In this document: positions 25,129 to 33,870 of the stretch, piece after piece
How the letters are laid out: each line of letters opens with the position of its first letter
Position numbering within the stretch: the stretch's first letter is position 1
Assembly: GCA_965221185.1 (NCBI GenBank)
Contig: OZ244866.1
Coordinates: 3,534,001 to 3,598,000, forward strand
Source of the DNA: Aldehydirespirator sp965221185
GTDB lineage: Bacteria; Actinomycetota; Acidimicrobiia; Acidimicrobiales; Aldehydirespiratoraceae
Length of the DNA stretch: 64,000 nt
Direction: 5' to 3'
Position numbers and translations under genes: made by a program
Notes under the pieces: model-generated
Database searches by the model: none
What the model was told of the DNA's origin: nothing
Seen by the model: the letters and a program-made list of their open reading frames with translations, nothing else

Positions 25129-26742
25129 ATGGCCGACCAACGGACGGCGGGAACCGAGGTTCCCGCCGTCCGGCTCACTTCAATATCTAAGTCGTTCGGG
25201 GCCATCGTGGCCTGCGACCGCGTGGATTTCACCCTTCATCGCGGCCGGATCCACGGCATCCTCGGAGAGAACGGCGCAGGGAAGTCCACGCTGATGAAGG
25301 TGCTCATCGGACTGGTGCTCCCCGACGGCGGCACTATCGAGGTGGACGGCGAGCGCTGCCAGATCCGCGATCCCCACGACGCCGCGGCCCGCGGCATCGG
25401 CATGGTCCATCAGCACTTCAGCCTGGTGGAGCCACTGTCGGTGTGGGAGAACGTGATGCTGGGCGACACCGGCCGGTTCGACGCGGCCGCAGCACGTCGC
25501 CGCGTGGCTGAGATCAGCGAGCGCTACGGCTTAGGGGTGGACGCAGACGCCAGGGTCGGCGATCTCTCGGCCGGGGTCCGCCAGCGGGTCGAGATCATCA
25601 AGTGCCTGCGCCGTGATCCGAGCATCCTGATATTCGACGAGCCCACCTCGGTGCTCACTCCGGACGAGTCCGAGCGGCTGTTCGATGTGCTGCGCCTGGC
25701 TGTGCAGGAGGAGAATCGGGCGGTGGCCCTGGTGAGCCACAAGCTCGACGAGATCCTCCACGCCACCGACGAGGTCACGATCATGCGGGCCGGGGCCGTC
25801 GTGCAGCGGATGGCAACCTCCGAGGCCGATGCGCCCATGCTGGCCAGGGCGATGGTCGGCCGGGAGGTTTCGCTTCGCTCGGAGGCGTCGGCCCTGGGTC
25901 TCATCGAGACAGTCGCGGCAAGCGCCGATGACGGCGATGGTGCTCGGCACGAGAGGGCTGAAGACAGCGAGCACGCGACCGAGTCGCGGGTGCCCGCGCT
26001 TCGTCTCCGCGACGTTGTGGCCCGCAGTCCCGACGGACGGATTTCCCTCGACGGCCTGAGCGTCGAGGTGTTCGACTCCGAGATCGTCGGTGTGGCCGGC
26101 GTGGAGGGCAACGGCCAGACCGCGCTGACCGACCTGCTGTCGAGCCTGCTGACCGCGGAGGCGGGCACGGTCGAGGTGGACGGCGTCTCGGTGCAACCGG
26201 GGAGGCCGGGTGCCATGTCCGCCGCGGGCGTGGCTGTCATCCCCGAAGACCGCCACTCCTCGGGTTGCGTGCTCGACATGACCGTGGCCGAGAACCTCTT
26301 TCTGGTGGATATCGAGCGGATCTCTAGGCACGGGATCTACGACCCGGTTGTGATGCGGCGAGACGCTGCTCGGCTCATCCAGGACTTCGAAGTCCAGACT
26401 TCCAGTCCGGACGCCCCCTTCTGGTCATTGTCGGGCGGCAACCAGCAGCGGGTGGTTCTGGCCCGGGAGCTGAGCTACTCGCCCAAGGTGCTGGTCGCGG
26501 CCCAACCCACTCGAGGACTCGACGTAGGTGCCATCGAGTGGATGACCGACCGTCTCCGTCAGGTTGCCGACAGCGGCGTGGGCGTATTGCTGATCTCCAA
26601 CGAGCTGGAAGAGATCCTGCAGCTCTCGGACCGTATCGTCGTGCTGTTCCGGGGCCGCATAATCGGCGAGATGGACCGAGGCGAGGTGAACCTCGAAGAG
26701 TTGGGCCTCCTATTGGGTGGCGCCGGCGTCGAGGCAGCTTAA
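25129..26742 (+). CDS. ABC transporter ATPase, two nucleotide-binding domains (BMP/nucleoside type)
   Basis: A 537-residue double ATPase. The first half has Walker A GENGAGKST (residues 46-54), signature LSAGVRQRVE (about 146) and Walker B ILIFDEPTS. The second half has a degenerate Walker A (GVEGNGQTAL), signature LSGGNQQRVV (about 434) and VLVAAQPTRGLDV. This asymmetry is typical of the sugar/nucleoside importer class. A hydrophilic linker rich in Asp/Glu/Arg joins the halves (about 265-290) and looks family-atypical. The gene follows the binding lipoprotein by 35 bases and powers the two permeases downstream. Confidence 0.94.
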   Translation: MADQRTAGTEVPAVRLTSISKSFGAIVACDRVDFTLHRGRIHGILGENGAGKSTLMKVLIGLVLPDGGTIEVDGERCQIRDPHDAAARGIGMVHQHFSLVEPLSVWENVMLGDTGRFDAAAARRRVAEISERYGLGVDADARVGDLSAGVRQRVEIIKCLRRDPSILIFDEPTSVLTPDESERLFDVLRLAVQEENRAVALVSHKLDEILHATDEVTIMRAGAVVQRMATSEADAPMLARAMVGREVSLRSEASALGLIETVAASADDGDGARHERAEDSEHATESRVPALRLRDVVARSPDGRISLDGLSVEVFDSEIVGVAGVEGNGQTALTDLLSSLLTAEAGTVEVDGVSVQPGRPGAMSAAGVAVIPEDRHSSGCVLDMTVAENLFLVDIERISRHGIYDPVVMRRDAARLIQDFEVQTSSPDAPFWSLSGGNQQRVVLARELSYSPKVLVAAQPTRGLDVGAIEWMTDRLRQVADSGVGVLLISNELEEILQLSDRIVVLFRGRIIGEMDRGEVNLEELGLLLGGAGVEAA

Positions 26743-26762
26743 ATCGGGGCAGAGGTGTCGGC

Positions 26763-27932
26763 ATGAGCGAGCAGCAGACGCCGCAGGTGGCCACCGAGGG
26801 CCCCGACGTCGACCAGAACGAATCCACGAGCGCGGCGCCCGCGCCCTCGCGGCTGCGCGAGGTCGGCGTGGCCGCGGCCATGTACCTGGCATGCATTGTC
26901 GTAGCCCTGTTCATCTCGGCGATCATCGTGTGGGCGACCGGAGGCTCGTGGCAGGCCGTTTTTTCGGCCCTGCTCGACGGCAGCCTGCGGGCCCCGGGGC
27001 GCTGGGGTGAGACCATCGGGATCGCTATCCCCCTCGTGATCGTGGCATTGGGAACGGCCATCAACGGCCGGGCCGGCGTCGTGAACATCGGTCAAGAAGG
27101 TCAGTTGATGATGGGCTCGGCCTTCGCCGCCTACGTCGGCGTGCGCATGGGCGGACCCGGACCGGTGGTGGTTGTCTGCCTGCTCGTCGTAGGAGCGATG
27201 GCTGGAGCAATGTGGGCGGGCATCGCCAGCTGGCTCCTGTACTGGCGGCGGGTGCCGGAGGTGCTCACCACGCTGCTGCTCATAACGGTGGCCTCCCAGG
27301 CGACCGGCTACGGCCTCAAGGTCGACTGGCTGCTGCTGGCACCGTTCCGCGAAGACCGCTCGGTGCGCAACCAAGTGAGCGACCAGCTTGCTGACGACAC
27401 CCGGCTGCCCCGCATCGACATCTGGGGCAACGACTTTCCGATCAGCGCCATCGCGGTGGTGCTGATGGCCGCGATCGTGTTCCTGCTGTTCCGGCGCAGC
27501 GTGTGGGGCTTCCGCATGAGGATGTTGGGCCGCAACGCCCGCACCGCGCAGCGCGCCGGAGTTTCAACCGTCAAGTACGGCACCACCGCCATGCTGATCT
27601 CCGGCGCATGCGCGGGCCTGGCCGGGGCCCTAATGCTCTCCGGCGGCGACTTCGGCAACTACCGGTTCACGCCCGGCTTCGCCAACAACATCGGATGGGA
27701 GGGGCTGCTGGTGGCTCTGGTAGCCCGCGCTCACCCGGTCGGGATAGTGGTGGTGGCCTTCAGCTTCGCCGGGCTGCGGGCAGGCTCCGGGTTCCTGGCT
27801 GCCACGGGGGTGGAGCGCGAGATCTCCCAAGTGGTCCTGGCTCTGCTGGTGCTGGCACTTCTCGTGCCACCGGCCATCCTCTTCATTCGCGAGCGCCGCC
27901 GAGCGCTGTCCGCCGCTAGAGACAGGACCTGA
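26763..27932 (+). CDS. ABC transporter permease 1 (BMP/nucleoside type)
   Basis: A 389-residue inner-membrane permease of the branched-chain/nucleoside type. After a hydrophilic N-terminus of about 35 residues come eight or more hydrophobic segments; signatures are INGRAGVVNIGQEGQLMMG and GFRMRMLGRNARTAQRAG (the cytoplasmic coupling loop). The long ORF begins at 26538, inside the ATPase gene, but ATG 26763 with a GAGGTG site gives the normal family start. It pairs with the next permease, which begins 3 bases after its stop. Confidence 0.93.
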   Translation: MSEQQTPQVATEGPDVDQNESTSAAPAPSRLREVGVAAAMYLACIVVALFISAIIVWATGGSWQAVFSALLDGSLRAPGRWGETIGIAIPLVIVALGTAINGRAGVVNIGQEGQLMMGSAFAAYVGVRMGGPGPVVVVCLLVVGAMAGAMWAGIASWLLYWRRVPEVLTTLLLITVASQATGYGLKVDWLLLAPFREDRSVRNQVSDQLADDTRLPRIDIWGNDFPISAIAVVLMAAIVFLLFRRSVWGFRMRMLGRNARTAQRAGVSTVKYGTTAMLISGACAGLAGALMLSGGDFGNYRFTPGFANNIGWEGLLVALVARAHPVGIVVVAFSFAGLRAGSGFLAATGVEREISQVVLALLVLALLVPPAILFIRERRRALSAARDRT

Positions 27933-27935
27933 GCG

Positions 27936-28871
27936 ATGGGAGGCTTCTTCTCCGCCGTCGGCGACGTGCTCACCAACGAGGTGACCTATTCGGGGGCCAT
28001 GCGCTTCGCCGCGCTGCTGGCCTTCGCCGCCATCGGCGAGACGATCGCCGAGCGGGCCGGCACCCTCAACATCTCGCTGGAGGGGATGGTGCTGGGCGGC
28101 GCCTTCGCGGGGGCGGTGGGAATGCACCTGACGGGATCGATCACCGTGGGGCTCATCTTCGCCACCGTCGTAGGCAGCCTCGTCGCGTCGGTGCAGGCCA
28201 ACATGAGCCACCGGCTCAGTGCCAATCAGTTCGTGGTCGGGCTGGCCATCAACACGCTCGTGCTCGGCATCGCCAGCTTCCTCAACACCAGCATCCAGCC
28301 GGTATCCAAGGCTGCCCACCGCTTCGCCATCCCGGTGGTGTCGGAGATCCCCCTGGTGGGCGAGGCTTTCTTCTACCAGCCGTGGCCGCTCTATCTGGTG
28401 TACCCGCTGATTCCGACCGCCTGGTGGCTGCTCTATCGCACGCGCTGGGGCTTGGAGGTCCGGGCTGTCGGCGAGAACCCCCAGGCAGCCGACGTGTCGG
28501 GCATCGATGTCAACAAGCGCCGTCGCCAGTCCATCTATTTCACGGGGCTCACCGCAGGGCTGGGAGGCGGCTACCTGGTACTGGGCCAGATCGGGCGGTT
28601 CGAGGACGCCGTCGTGGGAGGCCAGGGCTTCATCGCCATCGCCGCGGTGATCTTCGGTGGATGGACGATGCGTGGCGTGATCGGCGGGTGCCTGCTGTTC
28701 GGCACGGTCAACTCGTTCCGGCTGACGCTGCCCACCGTGGGCCACGAGCTCAACTCCGAGCTGCTGTCAGCCGCCCCGTTCGTGGTGACCATCGTCACGG
28801 TGACGTTCATCGCCCACCGCACCCGCGAGCCCCGGGCGCTGGCCCAGCCCTTCGTCCGCGGCCTCACCTAA
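27936..28871 (+). CDS. ABC transporter permease 2 (BMP/nucleoside type)
   Basis: A 311-residue inner-membrane permease, shorter than its partner as is usual for this family. Signatures are IGETIAERAGTLNISLEGM near the N-terminus and GLEVRAVGENPQAADVSGI (coupling loop) with repeated hydrophobic segments between. The ATG follows the stop of permease 1 by 3 bases, so they are surely co-transcribed. Together with the lipoprotein and ATPase this completes the importer. The 2-oxoglutarate oxygenase gene follows after 28 bases with its own strong ribosome-binding site. Confidence 0.94.
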   Translation: MGGFFSAVGDVLTNEVTYSGAMRFAALLAFAAIGETIAERAGTLNISLEGMVLGGAFAGAVGMHLTGSITVGLIFATVVGSLVASVQANMSHRLSANQFVVGLAINTLVLGIASFLNTSIQPVSKAAHRFAIPVVSEIPLVGEAFFYQPWPLYLVYPLIPTAWWLLYRTRWGLEVRAVGENPQAADVSGIDVNKRRRQSIYFTGLTAGLGGGYLVLGQIGRFEDAVVGGQGFIAIAAVIFGGWTMRGVIGGCLLFGTVNSFRLTLPTVGHELNSELLSAAPFVVTIVTVTFIAHRTREPRALAQPFVRGLT

Positions 28872-28899
28872 GCTCCGGATCCTCACCTACAGGAGCGGC

Positions 28900-29898
28900 A
28901 TGAAGACGGTTCCCACCATCGATATCAGCGACACTCGCAACGGCAACGGCTCGTCGTCGCCGGCCAGAACCGAAGAGGTCGCCAAGGCCCTGGACGAGGC
29001 CTGCAGAACCAGAGGGTTCTTCATCGTCACGGGCCATGGCGTGTCATCCGATCTGATCGCGGAGGTAATGGAGGTGTCGAGGCAGTTCTTCAACCTGCCC
29101 TCTGAGACCAAGCAGGAGGTGGCTCCCCCCGGCCCTCACCATTTCCGCGGCTGGCTCGGCCTCGACACCACGTCGCTGGCGGCCACCCTGGGCGATGACG
29201 AGGCCCCGCCCGATCTTTGCGAGTCGTTCAACGTGAGCCGCTTCGACGATCCAGAGATCTGGGCCCGGGCCCAGGTCGAGGGGGCTGAGGCCACGTTCCT
29301 GCCCAACGTCTGGCCGGACGAACCAACTGAGTTGCGGCCCCTGTTCGAGCGTTACTACGCGGTGATGGAGCAGTTGTGCTGGGACATGCTGCCGCTGTTC
29401 GCCCGGGCGCTGGACCTGCCCGGTGACTGGTTCAACGACAAGGTCGTCGACCACACCGCCCTGCTGCTCATCAACTGGTACCCGCCCGCGGAGACCGTCC
29501 GCTCCGGACAGCTGCGCAGGGGCGCCCACACCGACTACGGGGCCTTCACCATGGTCGCGGCCGAGCAGATCCCGGGGCTGCAGATCTTCGTGGACGACCA
29601 ATGGTCGGACGTGCCCGGGGTGCCGGACTCCTTCGTCGTCAACCTCGGCGATCTCATGGCCCGCTGGACCAACGACCGGTGGGTGTCGACCCTGCATCGG
29701 GTAGTGATTCCCGACGGGGTCGACCAGCACCGGGACCGGGTGTCGGTGCCGTTCTTCTTCCAGCCCTCGTACCGGGCCAAGATAGAGACCATCCCCACCA
29801 CCATCACGCCCGACCGTCCCGCGAAGTACGGCCCGGTCCTCTCCGGGGAGTGGATCAGGGCCAAGAATCTGTCGATGCTCGAGGAGCAGGATTCCTAA
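28900..29898 (+). CDS. 2-oxoglutarate/Fe(II)-dependent oxygenase (isopenicillin-N-synthase-like)
   Basis: A 332-residue soluble enzyme. The N-terminal DIOX_N-like part includes TRGFFIVTGHGVSSDLI, and the C-terminal jelly-roll core carries the iron-binding HTD (GAHTDYGAFTMV), the distal His in VSTLHRVV and the 2-oxoglutarate-binding RVSVPFF. All key residues are present. AGGAG lies 5 bases before the ATG. It lies 28 bases behind the importer operon, so it probably hydroxylates the imported compound. Family members include thymine hydroxylases, which would suit a nucleoside-type importer, but this is inference. Confidence 0.92.
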   Translation: MKTVPTIDISDTRNGNGSSSPARTEEVAKALDEACRTRGFFIVTGHGVSSDLIAEVMEVSRQFFNLPSETKQEVAPPGPHHFRGWLGLDTTSLAATLGDDEAPPDLCESFNVSRFDDPEIWARAQVEGAEATFLPNVWPDEPTELRPLFERYYAVMEQLCWDMLPLFARALDLPGDWFNDKVVDHTALLLINWYPPAETVRSGQLRRGAHTDYGAFTMVAAEQIPGLQIFVDDQWSDVPGVPDSFVVNLGDLMARWTNDRWVSTLHRVVIPDGVDQHRDRVSVPFFFQPSYRAKIETIPTTITPDRPAKYGPVLSGEWIRAKNLSMLEEQDS

Positions 29899-29917
29899 CC
29901 GGCATCCAAGACGCTGG

Positions 29918-30553
29918 GTGGCGCTGCTGCTGGCGGCCGTGGTCGCCATTGGCGCCATCTCCACGATGGCGCTCGGCACCGCGGCTCTGCTCGATCTCGG
30001 GCCGTTCGCCCCCACCGAGCCTGCCGGGCTGGAGGTGGCTGACCGGCTGGAGGACTGCCGCGAGGCCGGCCTCGACAGGGGAGAGGGCTGCGATGCGGGC
30101 GCCGACGTCGAGGCGATCAAACTCTGGCCGTCGGACGCAGGCACGCTCATGGTCGAGTTGCGGCTCACCGACACCCCGAAGGTTGGTTCTGGGCTGGAGT
30201 GGACGGCCGAGTTCTATGTGGACACCGCCAACGCCTATTCCTCCGCCGGGGTCATCTGCGGGTTGTCCAACGTTGCGCCCGACGATGCTGGCGCCCAGGA
30301 GCCGGGTACTGAAGCGGTTTCCTATGCCCTGGATCCGAACACCGTGCCCCGTCAGCCGCTTCCGGCTGGCGCCTGCAGTGGCCGCCTCGACGGTGACACC
30401 GCCCGGTTCTCGGTCGATGTCACCGGCCAGCCCGAAGAGGCTCCGTTCCGGCTCATCGGCCTGCTGCGGCTCGAGTATCCCGATGATTCCGGTCGCCTCG
30501 GCTCCGACGATGACTTCCTGGTGCGGACATCGCTGGCCGATCTTCGAGGCTGA
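29918..30553 (+). CDS. membrane-anchored extracytoplasmic protein of unknown function
   Basis: The 211-residue product begins with GTG and an N-terminal hydrophobic helix (ALLLAAVVAIGAISTMALGTAALL), which anchors or exports it. The remainder is a soluble, Asp-rich domain with five Cys (ECREAGL-type spacing: DCREAGLDRGEGCDAG, VICGLS, GACSG) and beta-rich segments such as TLMVELRLTDTP and LIGLLRLEYPDD. I do not recognise the family. It starts 20 bases after the oxygenase stop and is likely the next gene of the importer transcript. It could be a wall-side partner of the transporter, which is speculation. Confidence 0.65.
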   Translation: MALLLAAVVAIGAISTMALGTAALLDLGPFAPTEPAGLEVADRLEDCREAGLDRGEGCDAGADVEAIKLWPSDAGTLMVELRLTDTPKVGSGLEWTAEFYVDTANAYSSAGVICGLSNVAPDDAGAQEPGTEAVSYALDPNTVPRQPLPAGACSGRLDGDTARFSVDVTGQPEEAPFRLIGLLRLEYPDDSGRLGSDDDFLVRTSLADLRG

Positions 30554-30585
30554 GCGGATCTCGGCCGGTCGGTAGGGTGCCACCG

Positions 30586-31497
30586 ATGGGTCTCGTCGAG
30601 CCGGCCTCACATCTGAGCGCGGAGGCCCACCAATTCCTGGCGGACTTCCCGGCTCTGCCGCCGCTGGATCCGAGCAACCTGGACGCGGTGGAGATCGCTC
30701 GCCGGATGTCCCTCGCGGCCTGGACGGCGTTCAATGAGGGACTCGAGGGATCGTGGATCAGCCGGCCCGCGACGGTCGCCGGAGTGCCGGTGGTGACCTT
30801 CGCCGTCGACGAGCAGGCTCTCAGTGCCGAGCAGGTGATCGTGCATCTCCACGGTGGGGCGTTCGTGCTGGGCTCGCCGACGGCCAGCGCCGCGTTGGCC
30901 GTGGGCGTAGCTCAGCGCACGGGCTTGCCGGTGGTGTCGGTGGACTACCGCCTCGCCCCCGAACACCGCTGTCCTGCCGCGATCGAGGACATCGTGAACG
31001 TGTGCCGCGGGCTGGCTGCAGAGCGGAGCGTCATTGCCATCTACGGGGAGTCGGCCGGCGCCAACCTCAGCCTGACAGCCACGATCGCCTTGCGCGACGG
31101 CGGAGCAGAACTCCCCGATCGCCTCGGCTTGCTCTCGCCGTGGGTCGACCTGAGCTGTTCGGGTGACACTTACCGCACGCTGGCTTCGGACGACCCGATC
31201 TTGGGGCCCCTCGATCCTCCGGCTTTCGCGGCTGCGTACGCGGGTCCCGACCCAGCCAGCCCTGTGGCCTCGCCGCTGTTCGCAGACTTGGTCGGGCTGC
31301 CTCCCGCGCTCATCCAGGTCGGCACCCGCGAGATCCTGCTGTCGGACGCGTGCCGGCTCGAGGGAGCGCTTCGCCGCGCCGGAGTCGACGTCGTGCTCAA
31401 TGTCTGGGACGGGTTGTGGCACGGCTGGCAGCTACGACACCACGTCCCCGAAGCCAGCCAGGCCCTCGACGACCTTGCCGCCTTCCTTATGAGCTGA
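30586..31497 (+). CDS. alpha/beta hydrolase, HSL-type esterase
   Basis: A 303-residue esterase or lipase of the hormone-sensitive-lipase family. The oxyanion-hole motif HLHGGAFVLG, the nucleophile elbow GESAGANLS, and DYRLAPEHRCPAA are present; the catalytic Asp and His lie near SDACRLEGAL and LWHGWQLRHH. ATG 30586 is preferred (GGTAGGG upstream), GTG 30577 is possible. It ends the plus-strand run that starts with the importer. Likely hydrolyses a short-chain ester; substrate unknown. Confidence 0.92.
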   Translation: MGLVEPASHLSAEAHQFLADFPALPPLDPSNLDAVEIARRMSLAAWTAFNEGLEGSWISRPATVAGVPVVTFAVDEQALSAEQVIVHLHGGAFVLGSPTASAALAVGVAQRTGLPVVSVDYRLAPEHRCPAAIEDIVNVCRGLAAERSVIAIYGESAGANLSLTATIALRDGGAELPDRLGLLSPWVDLSCSGDTYRTLASDDPILGPLDPPAFAAAYAGPDPASPVASPLFADLVGLPPALIQVGTREILLSDACRLEGALRRAGVDVVLNVWDGLWHGWQLRHHVPEASQALDDLAAFLMS

Positions 31498-31548
31498 GAC
31501 GTTCGGCCCTGCCCGCCCGACCGCCGGGGTTGAACAGGCGTGCAACCG

Positions 31549-32553
31549 CTAGCGCCCGGTGGCGATGGAGACGACCTCGGTCAGCAGTTCGTGGTTGGCG
31601 GCCAGGCCCGGGGAGATGATGTTCACGAAGAAGGCGTCGAGACGGTGCACGCCGATGAGGTGCTGCAGCTGGCTACGGCACTCCGCCGGTGTGCCCGCTA
31701 TCTGGTACTCGGCCACTAGCTCGTCGGTCACCAGCTGGCCGACAGCTTCGGGGCCGCCCTGCTCGAAGGCGTGCTTCAGGCCGTCTATCTCACCGTCGCT
31801 GAGGCCGAGGTTCTTGAGGATCCTGGGCGGGCTGTCCATGATGGCGTAGCCGTAGAGGTGCTTGGCCTCCTCGATCATCTCGGGCTTGTACGCCAGGCGG
31901 TCGAGGTAGACTCGCGTGAGCGGGGATCCGGCATTCTTGGCACCGGGCTCGAATCGGGCCGCTTGCCGTGCCTGCTCGGCGATCGCGAAGGCGTCGCCGA
32001 GGTCGGACTTGACCATGAGCGCCAGGCCGTCTGCGTGGACCCCGGCCAGGGCCAGCATCTTCTCGCCTCGGGCCGCGACCCAGACTGGGATCGAGTGCGT
32101 GCCCGTGGTCAGCTGGGCTCCCTCCAAGCAGAGTCGCTGCCCCTGCCAGGTGACCGGTTCGCCTTGCCACAGCAGCCGCAGCGCATCGATGGTGTCGGCC
32201 ATGGCTGCCAGCGGGGCCGAGCGCTGGATCCCCATCGGGTGCAGCACCATGGTGCCTCCCGCGACCAGGGTGACGAAGGCCCGGCCCCCGCTCATCTCGT
32301 CGATGGTGGCGATCGCGGCCGCGGTGGCGGCCGGGTGGCGCGTGTAGGGGTTGGTGACGGCTCCCAGGCGGATGGTGCTGGTGGCCCGGGCCGCCGCGCC
32401 CAGCACCGCGTACACGTCGAGCATCAGGCCTTCGTCGGCCACCATGCAGTAGGAGTAGCCGAGCTCCTCGGCCAGCACGATCGTGGAGACCAGCTCGGCC
32501 GAGCCCATGGTCGGGACGATCTGAAGGCCCAGAGCGATCGGCTCGGTGCTCAT
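31549..32553 (-). CDS. luciferase-like (LLM) oxidoreductase, probably F420- or FMN-dependent
   Basis: A 334-residue TIM-barrel protein of the luciferase-like monooxygenase family. It starts MSTEPIALGLQIVPTMGSAE and shows ATSTIRLGAVTNPYTRHPA, followed by a segment with GRAFVTLVAGG, as in F420-dependent LLM enzymes of actinobacteria. Whether F420 or flavin is the cofactor cannot be settled by eye. Its 5' end carries a 35-bp duplication shared with the end of the upstream SDR gene. The pair is probably one transcript (SDR first). Confidence 0.88.
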   Translation of the reverse strand: MSTEPIALGLQIVPTMGSAELVSTIVLAEELGYSYCMVADEGLMLDVYAVLGAAARATSTIRLGAVTNPYTRHPAATAAAIATIDEMSGGRAFVTLVAGGTMVLHPMGIQRSAPLAAMADTIDALRLLWQGEPVTWQGQRLCLEGAQLTTGTHSIPVWVAARGEKMLALAGVHADGLALMVKSDLGDAFAIAEQARQAARFEPGAKNAGSPLTRVYLDRLAYKPEMIEEAKHLYGYAIMDSPPRILKNLGLSDGEIDGLKHAFEQGGPEAVGQLVTDELVAEYQIAGTPAECRSQLQHLIGVHRLDAFFVNIISPGLAANHELLTEVVSIATGR

Positions 32554-32610
32554 GTGTGCGCCTCGGCCAGGGGTCGCTCGGTGCTCATGTGTCTGTCTCG
32601 GCCCAGGGGT
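32541..32610. repeat. 35-bp tandem duplication at a gene junction
   Basis: The segment beginning GCTCGGTGCTCATGTGT and ending CCAGGGGTC occurs at 32541 and 32576 with small differences. It duplicates the start region of the LLM gene, so a 12-codon mini-ORF (MSTERPLAEAHT) lies in the junction, overlapping the SDR stop. Confidence 0.75.
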
Positions 32611-33307
32611 CCGACACCGGGCGGATCACGACGGGAGCGATGTCGATGCGGCGGTCCGTTCCGACCAGGTCGGCCACCAGGTCACCCACGCCATCGGCGG
32701 GCATCATGCGCTCGCGCACGTGGTCGGGCGCCTTGTCCTCCCACAGCTCGGTGTCGATCTGCGCGGGGCACACGGTGATCACCCTGATGCCAAAGGCCCG
32801 CCCCTCCAGCCGCAGCACCTCGCCCAGGGCATTCAGCCCGCCCTTGGATGCGGCATAGGCGGCGTTGCCCTCGAAGGCCTGAACCGCGGCGATGCTGCTG
32901 ATCAGCACGATTTGACCGCCCGAATCGCTCAGAGCCTCCCAGCTAGCTCGGGTCAAAGCCATGACCGCACCAAGGTTGATGTCGATGACGTGCTGCCAGT
33001 GATCCGGGGTGACCTCGGCCGCGGCTGCCTTCTCGAACGTGCCGGCGCTGTGAATGATCACGTCTATGCGGGAGTGCGCATTGAGGGTCTCCGCAACGAT
33101 TCGCTCCGGCTCCCCCGGCTCGGTCAAGTCCGCCGCTAGAGCCGCCGCCGGTGCGCTCAGGCTCTCGACGGCAGCCTGTAGTCGCCCCTCTCGCCGCCCG
33201 ATCAGCACGCAGAATGTGCCACGGGCCGACAGGGCGGACGCGCAAGCCAGGCCTATGCCGGTGCCGCCGCCGGTGACGACCGCTACCGGGGTGGACCGCG
33301 CCGTCAC
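32585..33307 (-). CDS. short-chain dehydrogenase/reductase
   Basis: A 240-residue Rossmann-fold NAD(P) oxidoreductase starting with GTG. The cofactor motif is VVTGGGTGIGLACA, followed by IIHSAGTF, the catalytic Ser in ISSIAAVQAF and the YxxxK pair in AAYAASKGG. The end of the gene carries the 35-bp duplication. It lies between the coiled-coil gene (whose stop is a few bases upstream) and the LLM gene, all minus strand, so they are possibly co-transcribed. Substrate not determinable. Confidence 0.92.
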   Translation of the reverse strand: MTARSTPVAVVTGGGTGIGLACASALSARGTFCVLIGRREGRLQAAVESLSAPAAALAADLTEPGEPERIVAETLNAHSRIDVIIHSAGTFEKAAAAEVTPDHWQHVIDINLGAVMALTRASWEALSDSGGQIVLISSIAAVQAFEGNAAYAASKGGLNALGEVLRLEGRAFGIRVITVCPAQIDTELWEDKAPDHVRERMMPADGVGDLVADLVGTDRRIDIAPVVIRPVSDPWAETDT

Positions 33308-33314
33308 CTAGTAC

Positions 33315-33740
33315 TCATTCTGGCAAGGCGTCGGGAGCCCCGATCTCGAGAAGACCTTCGATGCGAGCAAGGCGCTGACCGTTCTCGAACACTTCAATGC
33401 GCAACTCGCTGATCTCGTTGCGCAGTCCGGTTTCGAGTTGGCTGATCTCGTTGCGCAGTCCGGTTTCGAGTTGGCTGATCTCGTTGCGCAGTCCGGTTTC
33501 GAGTTGGCTGATCTCGTTGCGCAGCTCGTTGCGCAGGCTGTCGGTGGTTTGCTGTTGGTTCCAGATGATCGCGAGCACTCCCAGAACGACGGCGACCAAC
33601 TGCGCGATGGGAATGAGCTGAGGCAAGCGCTGCGACGCCGCGTCCGGTCTGGGCACGACGGTTGCCTCCGGCATGGCCATCGGATCGGCTGTGGTCGCCG
33701 TGCCCTCACTGGGAACGCTGAGCGCCTCTGGTGCCGCCAT
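33315..33740 (-). CDS. membrane-anchored coiled-coil protein with exact 11-residue repeats
   Basis: The 141-residue product has a disordered N-terminal region (Pro/Ala/Thr), one membrane helix near residues 42-60 (LIPIAQLVAVVLGVLAIIW), then a coiled coil. The coiled coil is made of three identical units LRNEISQLETG (about residues 74-106) plus flanking variants (LRNELRNE before, LRNEISELRIE after). The DNA of the three units is identical (33-bp period, 33411-33509). No known family is recognised. Such proteins may act as spacers or tethers. An AT-rich inverted repeat lies 34 bases upstream of the ATG. Confidence 0.75.
   Translation of the reverse strand: MAAPEALSVPSEGTATTADPMAMPEATVVPRPDAASQRLPQLIPIAQLVAVVLGVLAIIWNQQQTTDSLRNELRNEISQLETGLRNEISQLETGLRNEISQLETGLRNEISELRIEVFENGQRLARIEGLLEIGAPDALPE
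33411..33509 (-). repeat. three exact 33-bp tandem repeats within a coding region
   Basis: Units at 33411-33443, 33444-33476 and 33477-33509 are identical, followed by a partial fourth. In frame they encode an 11-residue coiled-coil unit of the protein at 33315-33740. Perfect identity suggests recent expansion, so copy number may vary between strains. Confidence 0.9.
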
Positions 33741-33773
33741 GCCGAAACCCTACTTCTCGGTGCCGTTCATTGC

Positions 33774-33796
33774 AATGTAAAATCATGATATACATT
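33774..33796. promoter_or_regulatory. AT-rich inverted repeat upstream of the coiled-coil gene
   Basis: AATGTA (33774-33779) and TACATT (33791-33796) flank the palindrome ATCATGAT. It lies 34-56 bases upstream of the ATG at 33740 in an AT-rich island, in the region expected for promoter and operator. No protein can be assigned. Confidence 0.4.
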
Positions 33797-33870
33797 TTAA
33801 GCACCAATAAACTCTGACCGTGTCCCGCCCTCACCGAGCCCGTCGATCCAGAGGCTGAACACTTCGACGT

